The notes under the pieces: generated by a model | Told to the model about the DNA's origin: nothing | What the model saw: only the letters and a program-made list of their open reading frames with translations | Database searches by the model: none | Translations under genes and position numbers: made by a program | From: Ettlia oleoabundans | Taxonomy: Eukaryota; Chlorophyta; Chlorophyceae; Chlamydomonadales | DNA length: 18,177 nt | NCBI GenBank assembly: GCA_019693395.1 | Contig: JAAMXP010000548.1 | Coordinates: 1-18,177, forward strand | Direction of reading: 5' to 3' | Shown here: piece by piece, positions 1 through 11,800 of the stretch | Numbering within the stretch: position 1 is the stretch's first letter | Layout of the letters: every line of letters starts with the position of its first letter

Positions 1-90
1 ACTTTGTTCTTTGGCGACGTGCAAGGTTGCTCGTTCCCTTCCTGCCCCAAACAAACCAATAAAGTAGTTTGCTTGTTCCCATTTTTGCAG
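1..90 (+). other. 3' end of an intron of the first mannanase gene
   Basis: The stretch ends in a T-rich tract and TTTTGCAG directly before position 91, where the conserved GH5 sequence LILAFTSNW begins in phase 0. The paralogue has an acceptor at exactly the same codon (exon start 7347, VILSFTSNW). The short open frame across this stretch is therefore read-through of intron sequence. The upstream exons, which should encode a signal peptide and roughly the first 160 residues, lie outside the window. Confidence 0.85.
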
Positions 91-3000
91 CTCATCCTGG
101 CCTTCACTTCCAACTGGACCCCCACCGGCGGCATCCCTGAGTACCTCAGTTGGGCTGGCAGCACAGAGCAGGTAGGGCACAGCGCAGCGCAGCACGGCGC
201 AGGTTGAGACTGCACGGGGACTGCACAGAGGGAAGGAGCTGAGAGCAGGAGTCACATTGCAGACCTCTTTCCCGAGCTCACGTAAAGCTCCTTGGCAGAA
301 CAACGTCGCAGACCCGCCAGCCCAGCAGCGCCTGTTTGTGGTTTGACGCAGGTCGATTTCTACACCGACCCCGCTATCAAGGCCATGTTCCAGAAGTGGG
401 TGGAGACGCTGCTGACCCGTGTCAACACCATCAATGGCCGCACCTACAAAGACGACCCAACCGTCATGGCATGGGTAAGTGCGGCGAAAAAGATGTGGTC
501 CCAGGGCAAGGAAGGGATGGCAGCCTAGGCAGCAGGCAGTGTGTGGCAGTGCGCGGGGCAATAGAGGAGGGCAGAAGATGTGAAGAAGTTGAGAGGGCTT
601 GGTGTAAAGGAGGTGCATAGCCATAAGCAAAGCTTTGCGGGGCAACAAACTATTCGTCCACCTCTTCCAGGTTTCTTTGTATGGAGGCCTGGTGGTCTTT
701 GCTCCCTAACTGTGCTCCTAACTGTGTCTCTTGTGGACCTGTCTTGTGTTACTGTGTTTGTCTGCAGAACCTTTTGAATGAGCCCCGCTGCCAGGGCTGC
801 CCGCCAGGTACAATTGCAACCTGGTTTGACGAGATGGCACGCTTCACTAAGAGCGTGAGTGAAGGCCACGCTGTGCTCATTTTTAGTCATGCTTCTTGCT
901 TGCCATCATGCTGGCATAAATGCTGTCAGTACAGACCTCCATTGATCGGTGGGTTACACCGTAAACAGATGCATGGCTGCTGATGCCAGTCGTCTGCCTG
1001 TCTCACTCCCTCCTTGGGTTCATGGCATAGACTTGCTGGACCCAGAGCTGGTCTCAGAGGAAGTTCATTACGGAACTTGATTCAAATCCAGCTGATTCAG
1101 CCCAGCTGTCCAGAAAGATCTTAACCTTTCATCCACGCACCCACTCACATATGTGCTGCATGGTCTCTCATGTTGTTGACCTCTTGACCCTCACCCTCTT
1201 GTCCTATATATTTCCACCCCACAGATTGACCCCAACCACCTGGTCACCACAGGAGAGGAGGGATTCTACGGCTGCTGCGGCAACCCAGCCAACCCCGGGC
1301 AGCCCTGGTGCGTGCGCAATCGAATAGGCTTTGGTTACCACCTGCCCTGCTGCTATTGGTCTGTCATCCAAGCTTGTTTGTGGGCGTGTGCAATCCTCTT
1401 AAGACGGCTCTTTTGTGCCAACACTCTTGCTCATCTGCTGCTGCCTTGCTGGCCCTCTGTTTCGCACACAAGCGCAGGTCTGAGTGGGCTGCTGAGGAGG
1501 GCCAGGACTTTATTGCCGACCACTCCAGCCCCGCCATTGACTTTGCCACCATCCACGCATGGGTGAGCAGCCAACGCCCCTGCCATCAAACGTTCATTTT
1601 ATAATGGTGATGATTGCTGGTTGTGACGTCTGGTTGAACTTGACATGGTCAGACAAAAAACGAGGACAAAAGGCCGTTCAACCTGCTGACTTGCACCCCA
1701 TCAATCCACTGTGTCGCCTCAAGAAGAAGTTTGGCTGTCGCACTACCAGACTGTCTGGCACGGCCCCCCAACTCATCCCCCCCCCTCCCCCTCCCCATGT
1801 ACCTGCAGCCTGACAACTGGCAGCAGGTGGACCCTGACTGGCTGGTGCGCTGGATTGCCGACCACGCACGCGACTCTTTGGAAGTGCTGAACAAACCGTT
1901 GGTGCTGGAGGAGGTGGGTTAGCCTGCTTTGTTGCTGCACCGCTTTTTTTGTGGTGGGTTGTCTGCCCTGTGAACAGCCATGTCCTTGTGCTGTGGGATG
2001 ATGGGTGGTTAGTTTCGTGAGCAGGAACTGCTCCTTTACTGCACGCTGCTGTGGTTCCGAGCTTTGACTGGGGTTTTGTGCCCCTGTGCCACGCTGTTCT
2101 GCTACGAGCTGCACAGTATGCCACAGGGCTGTATCATCTCATCTGACGCTTAAAACAGTAGCAAAGCGTGCAGTAAAGGATCTGCTCTCGGAAAGCAGTG
2201 ATCAGTTGCTGCAGCCATTTGGCTAAGTTGTCATGTGCCTGCCTGTCTGCTTTCTTGCCGTTTCTTCCAACCTGCCACTGTGCTTCTGTCCCACCATGTG
2301 TTTACTCCCGCGCAGCATGGCAAGTGGGTTACGGACAACGCCACCATTGGCGGCAAGTTTGTGTCCGCCACAATTGAGGAGCGGAATGACTTCATGGAGG
2401 TGTGTGGTGCGAGGTTATCAGCTGCTTTCCAATGCAAAGTACATACCCAGCCGATACTTGCCCAGCTAGGGTGTGGGTCTGCTGCGCTGTGCCGTCATGT
2501 TATAGCCTGTCCAGAGCGGCGATGTCCCCTGGGAATACAGGCCCTTGACTGGGATCTGGTGCTAGTTTGGAACTGAGAATTATCTTTCCATCTCGCCTGC
2601 AGGTGGTGTTTGAGGAGATCAACCGGCTAATGGCGGACCCCACCAGCGGGCTGAAAGGCACGCTGTTCTGGCAGTTCTTCCACGAAGGCCAGGAGGCACC
2701 CGCATCAGAGGGCGGCGGCCGCGGACTGTTCGGTGGGTGGGAGGGAAGCGGGGAAAGCTAAACACAAGACAATATTGCTGCTGGCAGAGACGGGCTGCTG
2801 CCACCAATGCATAGCTGCCTGTTCGTTGAATACAACAGGTTGCCATGATGGGCAAGTCTGTGTTCGCCTCCCCGCCATCACTGTTGCTGACTTTGCTGAC
2901 GTTTCAGTGCCTTCTTTTACTCTCCGCTTGCCAACCTGACATCACCTGTAGGCATTTTTACCACCGACGAGGCCTTCCAGCCCATTGTGAAGAACGCACA

Positions 3001-5241
3001 GCTGGTTGCTGAACTTAACCAACAGCGGGTGCCAGGCTGCGTGGAAGCTGCCCACAGAGCCGCACCCATGCCTGCAGCCCCGGACTGCTCACGTACCTGG
3101 GTGGATGGCAGGCCCGGCACTGGTAAGCCTTCACACAGGCATGCATATCTGTTTTCCTAGGCTGTTGCCCAATGCTAATTGACCAGCATCTATGGTGCTC
3201 CTACTGCATGCCACCATGTTTCCTACAGCATCCCAGCACCCGACTTCCCGCGCAGGCATGGAGGGTCCTGACTGTTCTGTCCCTATTAACGAATGCGTGC
3301 GCGGTACTGCAACGTGCGACGTCCACGCCACCTGCATTGACACAGAGGCCGGCTACGACTGCAAGTGCTGGTGGTGAGTATGCTGCAGGTGTTCCCTTGT
3401 CATATGCCGTCTGATAGCAGTCGCGGCCGTGTGTGCGCTCGAGGCAAAAGTGGCATAGGCCTCCTGAAGCCCCCCCCGTGAACAGACCATCAACGACCGG
3501 ATGATTCTCAAGTCAAAGGAGCATTTTCCTGTAGACTCTGCTTTTCAGTCAATTGCGCAGGAGAAGATGCCCTGCCCCCTTGCTGACCTCCTTCTTGCTG
3601 CCTGCCAACCCTCCTTGGTCACTGCCTGCAGGGGATACGAGGGTGATGGGCGCACATGTGCCGCCAATGCCGAGGCGCTGGCCCAGCTGCAGGCGCTGTA
3701 CTGGAGCGAGCCTGAGGGTCTGGCGTGTGATGCTGGGTATGACGTAACCTGGCCCTCCACCGCACCAGGTGACAAAGGCGTTGCACAACGCAGGGCAAAG
3801 TTTATGGTTCAGTACTGGGGTATGAGGCAGGAACAAGTAGACATATGAAGAGCTGCAGTTTGCTGTCCTCCCTTGCTTCATCCGGGGCGGCTAGAGCATT
3901 GCCAAAGGCATGGCACGGCATTGATGTTCCGCGCCAGGCCATGTGGCAAGAACTAGTCGAGTTAAGAGCGCTGCAGTTTGCCGTCCTCCCTTGCTTCATC
4001 CTGCCTTTCTGATCGCCATGCCCATGCCCCCCTCAATACACCCTGCTGACCGCAGGCTACTTGTATGACCCCATGAACAGCTTTGAGTTCTTCCGCAAGG
4101 AGGGAGCAGACTTTGGCTCACGATCAAACGTCACACTAATGGTGAGGTTGTTTCCTGAAGGGTGGTGTGGGTGTGCAAGGTTTGCATGTGTGTAATGGTG
4201 GCAATGTTGGTGATGATGTTTGTATTTGTGTTGATGCAGTGGGTGGGAAATCCTTGTTAGGATGTCTGTCTGTTAACGAGCTTATTTCCCGCAAGTGCTG
4301 TACAGCAAGCACACATATTAGCAATGGCTGCCTGATCACCCTTCCAATCACCTGCACCTGCCTATCCCAACTGCCGCAGGAATGCATGGTTGCCTGCCAA
4401 GAGTCTGACGAGTGTGAGAGCTTTGTGATCAACGAGGTGCTCAATCAGTGCTTCCTCAAGAAGGAGCAGTGCCCGCAGTACAACTTCTGGTGAGAACGGG
4501 GGCGCCGTAAACCTGTCCGCAGCAGGCGGTGCATACTCAGGGGCACTAGTGACTGCAGTATAAGGCGCGCCGTGATCTCACGCAAACCGCTGTCAAAGCA
4601 ACGGGCAGCTGGGACTTTCAACCCCTGCAATCCAAAATGACAGTTGCACACTTCTGAACGAGCTTGGCTGGGCTGGGCCCCCTCCTGCCCGCAGTTTTGG
4701 CGAGGAGGTTCTGTGTAACAGCACCAACGACCGCGGTGGCGAGTTTACCTTCTCGTGCGGCTTCTGGCGCTCTTACTACCGCCTGGACATGGATGTGGCG
4801 GGGGCCTGCTCCAATGTGACGGTGGTGGAGCCCGAGGGACAGCCCAGTAGGGCCAACCCAGAGGTGGCACAGATCTTCCAGGAGGTGGGTGATGCATGTT
4901 TGCGGTGGTATGCATTGCTTTGCCTGGGGCCGGGTGCAGCTGGTTTGCGGGGCGGTGTTTGAGGTGTTTAGCTTGCCGATGAGTGGGCTGTGGCTTTTGG
5001 AAGGCTAGGAGCCTGTGGAGTCTGCAAAGCCATAGCAGCAATCCCGTTGTTTTGGCACTCTATTGTTTTTCTGCAGTTTGAGGACGCGCTCGTGGCGCAG
5101 TATGGCGATGAGCTGCTGCGCCTCAACCCTGCCAGCGAGCCTGCAGCAGATGATGGTGCAGCCCAGCCTCAGGCCGACGGCGTTGTATGGCTGCTGGAGC
5201 CAGAGACCCCCCTCGTTCAAGCAGCCTCAAACCAGCCTTAG
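91..5241 (+). CDS. Secreted endo-1,4-beta-mannanase (GH5, subfamily 7-like) with EGF-like and PAN modules, 5'-partial
   Basis: The predicted role is extracellular hydrolysis of internal beta-1,4-mannosidic bonds in mannan or glucomannan (EC 3.2.1.78). Exons: 91-171, 352-474, 768-854, 1225-1307, 1478-1562, 1809-1913, 2316-2399, 2603-2732, 2952-3122, 3256-3373, 3632-3768, 4056-4141, 4380-4489, 4695-4884, 5077-5241. All phases join, giving 584 residues and a TAG stop. Visible GH5 motifs are SFTSNW-like LAFTSNW, AWNLLNEP (acid/base Glu73), TGEEGFYG, IHAWPDNW, KPLVLEE (nucleophile probably Glu188) and GTLFWQF. A Cys-containing linker follows, then an EGF-like module (about 328-365, six cysteines, CKCWWGYEGDGRTC), a spacer, and a PAN/Apple-like module (about 413-467, ECMVACQESDECESF then QCFLK). 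A further tail of about 90 residues has no recognised domain. Sequons such as NAT, NVT and NST fit a secretory route. The N-terminal part and signal peptide are off-window. Introns of 370 nt (855-1224) and 402 nt (1914-2315) contain nothing I recognise. The family call is firm; substrate preference (mannan, glucomannan or galactomannan) is unknown. Confidence 0.9.
1777..1796 (+). repeat. C-rich homopolymer tract in an intron
   Basis: Nine consecutive C residues are followed by C5 and C4 runs separated by single T residues. The tract sits 12-32 nt upstream of the CTGCAG acceptor at 1808/1809 and probably serves as its polypyrimidine tract. It is likely to be length-variable and prone to sequencing error, but it is intronic and does not affect the protein. 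Confidence 0.8.
3852..3883 (+). repeat. 32-nt direct repeat in an intron, copy 1
   Basis: The 32 nt starting GCTGCAGTTTG and ending CTTCATCC recur at 3970-4001 with a single T/C difference. Both copies lie inside the 3769-4055 intron of the first mannanase gene, 118 nt apart start to start. The copy contains a CTGCAG that resembles the local splice acceptors. No function is evident. Confidence 0.9.
3970..4001 (+). repeat. 32-nt direct repeat in an intron, copy 2
   Basis: This is the second copy of the repeat at 3852-3883, with one mismatch. It ends 54 nt before the true acceptor of the next exon (4056). The flanking sequences match only weakly, which suggests a short local duplication and not a transposon end. 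Confidence 0.9.
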
Positions 5242-5493
5242 GTAGACAGTGATAGATCTATCCAAACCAACCAACTTACAGTGGAGTGGTTGCTGAGGTG
5301 GAGCGCGGGGTGAAGAGTGCTCGAGTAGATTCCAGCTATCAGGCAGCATGCAACCTCCCCTTGCCAGCACAACCAGCCAACTGATGCATGTATTTTTCAT
5401 CAAGCTTGCTCGCTTTTCAACATGTTATGATTCTTGCAAGACCAATCGCCGGTGCATCCATCAAGTGCTTCTTGTTCTTCCCTTGCTAGAATG

Positions 5494-5498
5494 TGTAA
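5494..5498 (+). terminator. Candidate TGTAA polyadenylation signal of the first mannanase
   Basis: TGTAA is the usual polyadenylation signal in Chlamydomonas and other chlorophytes. This copy lies about 250 nt after the TAG at 5239-5241. The motif is short and will occur by chance, so the assignment rests on position and the inferred green-algal origin. Confidence 0.45.
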
Positions 5499-5780
5499 TG
5501 GTGATGAGGGGCCGTAAAAACAGCTCTGCTCCGTTTGATTGCTTGGGGGCAGAAGTGACAGGATCCCCGGACTTCACACTCTGGGGTATGTCATAGTTGA
5601 GGCCCACTGATGCTGTCGCTGGGACGGGGTGGAACTGTTGGTCGAACAATCGGAACCGAGACCAGATCTATGCACACCTTCAGCTTCCAGATCACCAAGA
5701 GTGGCTCCCAATCTCCTAATAAGCAGTTTCTGATGCAGCAGTACGGTTGCACTGCTTTGACCGATCCGAGGTCGAAGATC

Positions 5781-5788
5781 TATATCTA
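5781..5788 (+). promoter_or_regulatory. Weak TATA-like element upstream of the second mannanase
   Basis: TATATCTA lies 86-93 nt upstream of the chosen start codon at 5874. The spacing would allow a 5' UTR of about 60 nt. Nothing else supports it, and many algal promoters lack a TATA box. Confidence 0.2.
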
Positions 5789-5873
5789 CATCTGGCCAGC
5801 GCTGTGCTGCCTATTTACTTGAGGTGTTTGAACCATGCAAGGTTCTTCAATTGCAAATTTAAGACCTATGCAC

Positions 5874-8800
5874 ATGTGGAAGCCGCTGCTGCTGCTGGCC
5901 CTGGCTGCAGCTTGCCTGCAGCCTACCACTGCTGCTCGACAGGTGCGTTGACAAATCAAATCAACTTTCACGCCAGCCACCAGCGTGCAGAGCAGCGACG
6001 GGGGAGGGCTGGTTGCACTGGTGAATCTGGCAGGGAGCAGCGTAAACCCGGCGGCAGGCTGCAAGCGGCAGCAGCGCAGCCCTAGTCGGTGGGACCTGCT
6101 GCCCTACAGTGCACTGCAACAGAATGTACCACCAAAACCTGCAGTACTCACTAAACTGGCTGTCTGTGTTTCGTTGAGCTGCTGATGCAGCTGCTACAAG
6201 GTGGCACCAGCAGCATTGGAGGCGGCGGCGGCGCGGGAAGCAACGGCGGCGGGGGCAGATTCCCTGATCTCTCTCTTGCCGACAACTTTGTGGAAGTGAT
6301 TGATGGGGAGTTTGTGCTGGGGTGCAACCTGTTCCCAATCAGCGGTCTGAATCAGTAAGCGCTGCTGCCTGTGCTTGGCCGAACCAATGCAGCCTGCCTC
6401 AGTGAGTGCACAGCAGGGGTGGTTCCTGAGAGGGCAGCCGTCAGACCACCACCAAGAAGCAGCTGGCAAGCTACAGCTCCGCACTGTCCTTCCTTCTACA
6501 GCATTTGTGCCCCATTACGCAACATGCAGGTGGGAGGTGATGGAAGCGGCAGCCGGTTCCCCCCGCCTGTCAGGATCCAGCCTGCCTCAGGGTGTGACCG
6601 GCCCTGCGCTCATCCGCCAGGTGCTGGACACCGCTGTGGACAGCGGTCTGACAGTCATCCGAACCTGGTGAGCCATCCTCAAAAGCAAGAGTGTATCCAG
6701 TCAGTTGGTTGCATAATGGAGACCCCACCTCAGCCATGCCAACAAAGCTGGGTGGGGATAGTCTTTTGGGTTCCCCGCGGGCCCCACCCCAACCCCACCA
6801 CCAGTTTTATACCTGCAGCCTACCAAAGCCAACAACGACCACCACCACTGCGCCCACAGCGGGTTTCTTGCCCCACTTTGATAAGCTGCTAAAACACCTG
6901 CTTCTGCAGGGCGCACGGAGTGACGGACAACTACCCGGTCCAGCTGGCCCCGGGGGAGTATAACGAGGGCATGCTGCGGGGCCTGGACTACTTCCTGTCA
7001 GAGGCTGGAAAGCGTGGCATCAAGGTGCGGGCAGAGGATACCTGGTTAATTGTGGTGTAACCTGGTTTGATTGGGGTAATCCTTTTGTTGCTCTCTCAGT
7101 GGGCACAACGGTCAGTAAGCCAGGTATAACACGGCGGCTGCAAGCTTGTCCAGGGATGCCTACTCGTCTTTTCGGGGGGCAGCGAACCCAGCAGGCCAAC
7201 ATTATCATGTGCTTGGCCAGTACTGCTCACCCAACTGTAACAGCATCCTTGGCCATGCACATTTACCGGCATGGTGGAAGCCACAATCCTGTGCCAGCTT
7301 GTAAGACAAACACAACCTCGTCGACCCCTTCAACCCCCACCTGCAGGTCATCCTGTCCTTCACCTCAAACTGGACGCCACGTGGCGGCGTTGACGAGTTT
7401 GCCAATTTCACAGGCGGGTTACTAGCCTCATTCTGTCCAAACATAAACATGCAGGCGTCATTGCAATACACCAAATATCTCTCGAACTGGTCCTATCGCC
7501 CGTACCCCATATGCGGCGCAGCACAATGCCGGTGTCCTTTTCAAACCTTATGCTATGACATCTGCGGTGCCAACCCCCTCGCTCTTTTTCTTTCCCGCAG
7601 GCGGCACCCACAACGACTTCTTCACGCGTATCGAGACGAAAGAGCTGTACAAGCAGTACGTTGCCGAGATTGTGCAGCGAGTCAATACCATCACAGGGCG
7701 AGTCAACAGGGATGACCCCACCATCATGTGAGCCTGGGTTGCCTGCAGCACATTGCAATGGTTGGTTTGACCAACCTGCTCAGTTGGACCCTTCTGCCGC
7801 GCTTGGCCCGCAGCACAGTGCCACTCACTCCTTGGGACACCTCTCCGACCCAACAGTGCCTTCCATCGACTGTTTGCTGCTGTTGTGCTGGTGCAGGGCA
7901 TGGAACCTCATTAATGAGCCGACCTGCAGGGGCTGCCCGCCGGGTGAGCAGCCCACGAGCAGCTGTCGAGCAGTGCCCCCGCATAGTCCTTGGTTCTGTT
8001 ATCGCGACGCTGCCCCCGCTGCCTCTCCTGTCTGTAAGCACGTGTCAGGATCTGTCGCCTTCTTGTATAAAACCTTTCATGGGACAGAGTGTGACTGAAT
8101 GTATGAGCTGCTGTTGCGTCGACCGGTACGGCTCCCCTGCCCAGGTCCAGTAGGGCCTAAGTAGCGGGGTTATGTAACACACACTATGTTGCACGCAGGC
8201 ACCGTTGCTGCCTGGGTGAAGGAGATGGCTGCCTATGTGAAGGGCCTGGATTCCAACCACCTGCTAACAGGTCAGGCCAGGGATGCCAACTGGCATCCTG
8301 TCGCACTTCTATACCTTTACCTGCCACTGGTCCAGAAAGATGGCGATGCTTCTGTTGAGATACCTCTCCTTACACGTACCCTTGCACCCTGCACGTCAAC
8401 CGACCTTTCATCCCGCAACAGCCCTCACCCAGCGCCTCTGTATGTTTGCCATTAATACCGTCAAGTACTCTTCTCTTTTTCAAACCAACTGCAGTTGGAG
8501 AGGAGGGCTTTTATTCAACCTCCAGGTAACCCAACGATAGCGGCTTGTAGGGCACGGAAGCGTCAAACTGCACGGCCGGATGAACTGCGCTTTTGCGCTG
8601 CCTAAACACTATTCCTGAACGCCAGCTCATGTACCTGCACCTCATTAGAGCTGTTGCATGTGGTGGACAGTGATTTGGGAACAAAAAGCAGCGTTGCCCA
8701 ACTTGCAACCAGTTACCCAACCACCGTGCTTACAATTCTATACATCGCTCAAAACACTGCCTCTATCCTTCAGCGCCTCCGTCCCAGTGAACCCAGGCTA

Positions 8801-11800
8801 TCCGGACAGCGACTGGGCGACAACCTATACGCAGGTATGAGAGTACCCAGGCATTTTGATATGATAGCACCAAACACAGATTTCCTGCAGTGTGCAACAC
8901 ATGCAGATTATACAACTTTACACTGCTAGTGCTGTAAACTTTGGCCAAATGCACGCAGGACTTCATTGCCGACCATGCCGACCCCAACATCGACTTTGCG
9001 GGCATCCACATCTGGGTGAGGCTGCCTGGCAGCAGTGCCTCTGCCCAATTGTTGGGGTTCAAAATATAAGTGCGGCCTTATTGGTGGTGATAAAGGATGT
9101 GGGGGGCTGGAAGTAGGGGTTGTTAGAGCTGGGTGGGGCTTCCTGCTTCCTCCGCCTGGCACATTTCCTGGCTCACGCTGTTCATCAGTGGAGTTCCCTA
9201 CATTAAACTCAACTGTCTGCAGCCTGACCTCTGGAAGTGTCAGGAATGCTCTAACTCGCTGTCTGTGGATTTTGTCAAACGTTTCATTGAGCAGCACATC
9301 GTAGGTAAGGCGCGGCTGGCCGGTTTGAAGGCTGCTTCTTACTCCCTCCCTATCTTGGAGGTTGCAACTTGGCGCCCTTGTTCGATTTTGCAATCGCAAC
9401 AGTTTAATCCTTCACCATTGTTAGCTGTCATCGACAATAATTGCATCCACACTGTCCTGCCTGTCAGATGCACTATATTTGCAGCTCATGGTGGCGCTGC
9501 CTATTGGTGTCGCTGAGCTGTCTTTCCTCAATAAGCACCCTCGTCACATGCTCTTGCCCCTTGTCCTTCCGTCCCTTCCTTGTGCTTCTCCTCCCCCCAC
9601 TTGTTTCTGCCGCGCTCATCGTCGCAGACTCTGAGTCACTGGGCAAGCCTCTGATAGTAGAGGAATTTGGTGCTGAGCAGAACCGGGATGCCTACTACCG
9701 AGCTGTGTTTGATGCTGTGGAGGAGAGCCTGCGGAGCGGGCGGGCCCTCAAGGGCGCTCTCATCTGGCAGTTCTACGCGCCGGGGCAGGTGGGTGCACAC
9801 CCTATGCGTATGCCAGGAGCTTTGCCCTGCGGGATGTTCACAGGTGATAGCTAGTGTCCCTCACGCATGCACCTCCTGCTATGCCTGATGTGCACATGGT
9901 TAATCCACATGGCAGCCACCATCATGCAAAACACTCATGCTTTGTGCAGACTGCAAGTGAGGGCGAGGGCGGAGGAGCTGGCCAGTTCGGGGTCTATGAG
10001 GGTGACTCCACCTTTGACCTTGTCAGGGCCAACGCAGCGGCAGTGCGGCAGCTGTACTCGGGCCCTGCTGGCAGGTGCACCAACACAGGGCCTGCCGCCG
10101 CCGGTGACTGCGCCACTTCCGGGTGAGCGGCATTGGCAATGGTGTCATGCTGTGTAGCTTTTCAAGATGGCTGTTGTCTTGAGCCATCTTTCTCTGCTCG
10201 CCTCTGCTTGACACACTGTGGGGATCAATTGCAATCAGCAGAGCCCACACTTGCCGCCTGACCAGCAGGCACCTTGACAGCTTCTTAACGCTGAGCTGCA
10301 TGCAGGTATGAGGGGCCTGACTGCAGAATCCCAGTGAATGAGTGTGTGAGAGGCCTTGCTGATTGCGCTGAGTCTGCCATCTGCATTGACTCAGAGGTGA
10401 GCCTGACCACACCACCTTGGCATGACATGCCGTGCTAATGCATCAGTTGAGGGGCTGGTGGTAATCCAACAAGATTGGAAAGTGCAAGACTGCGCAATCT
10501 ACAGGCCTGATAGCCCCCAGCAATCAGTTCTTTGCGTTGTTGAGGTTGGGCTGGCTTAGTCTTGCCATGCATGTGTGCAATATTTAAACACCTGGCTGCA
10601 GGGCAGCTACAGTTGTGAATGCCCTTTGGGCACGACGGGCGATGGACGCACTGGCTGCTCAAACGACACTTCCGCTATAAGGTGCCAGCAGGCCGCCGCT
10701 GCTTGTATGAGAAAATGCAGGCCTGTTCTGTGAGACACAGTGTTCCAGTTGAATTTGGAACAATGCGGCTGCTGATCACCAGGCTTCTTGGTTGCAAAGC
10801 GGTGTACCTGCCACTTCCATCCATCGCAAAAAAAATTCGGAGCAACCGCTTGTTGCCATCAATGGAACATCACAGCTATACTTACCGAAATTGACCTTGT
10901 GCAATTTGGTTGCAGTGCCGCCTTGAACTCATTCTACAACAGACCCGAAGGTCAGGCGTGCGACAGCGGCCAGGACATTCCGTACCCCAGGGTGTGTAGC
11001 TACTGAAAGTTATTGCTTGCTGATGCTCTGTCATCCACCACCTTTCATAGTGTGTCCACTTGCCAGCATGCTGCTGCCCCAAAGGGAGATCCCACATTTC
11101 AGTGCTGCCAGCATAGTTGGCTGTGCATTTTAGCAGCTGTAATGCCAATGTGCTGTCTACTGAGCTGACACAGCCTAGTGAGCCGCCTGCTGAAGCACTG
11201 GCTCCACGCTCACCCACTTACATGATCAGTGCTGATTACATTGGTATGATCGAAATGCTACAGAACGCTGTGGGCTGGGCAGAGGACCCAACTGGCGGGT
11301 TTGAGCGCAACCAGGCATTCGCGGTAAGCCTCACCTTGAAGAGGAGATATCTTTCATTGAGCGCTGCTGTGCATAGCACCCTTCTCGGCAACAGGAGGTG
11401 TATCATTGTCGCACACGACTGCAATTTGGACATCTCGATGCTGAGATTAACATATTTGCTTGCCATGCAGGGCGGCTTCGGGGCTCGTGCGCCGGTGACA
11501 GCGGGTCAGTGCGCCATTGCCTGCCAGGCCAGCGAGGGCTGCGATGGCTTCACCTACAACCCAGTCCAGCAGGGCTGCTTCCTCAAGGCCGGTCAGTGCC
11601 CCCTGAACAACGACTGCCAGGTGAGGTCGTGGCGGTGGCAGCAGCAGATAGGCTGCCACTGGAAAAGCATCAGCTGCCATTCTATATCCCCTCGGCGTAC
11701 AATGTTCATATGCTGGCTGGCTGCCTCAGCAACCACAGACCAGCCTGCCTCACAACCATGTCCCCGTCGGCGTAATTAAGAACCAAGGCAGCACAAACTT

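Larger units (their letters stand above)
5242..5873. other. Spacer between the two mannanase genes (3' UTR plus upstream region)
   Basis: About 630 nt separate the TAG of the first mannanase from the chosen ATG of the second. It should contain the 3' UTR and polyadenylation site of the first gene and the promoter and 5' UTR of the second. The short open frames here show no recognisable domain and overlap on both strands. Apart from a TGTAA motif and a weak TATA-like stretch listed separately, I see nothing in it. Confidence 0.7.

Noticed and set aside
4142..4379. GT-rich stretch with an internal GATGCAG, considered as a hidden exon
   Set aside because: The flanking exons already join in phase 0 and match the paralogue (NVTLM|ECMVAC versus NQAFA|GGFGARA), with no protein segment missing.
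6371..6892. Forward open frame of 173 codons across an exon-intron boundary
   Set aside because: It overlaps the GH5 exon 6530-6667 in the wrong frame; the correct frame carries the conserved GLTVIRTW motif.
7418..7419. GT at this position as a normal donor instead of the GC donor
   Set aside because: Using it puts the next exon (7601) out of frame and destroys the conserved sequence leading to RVNTITGR.
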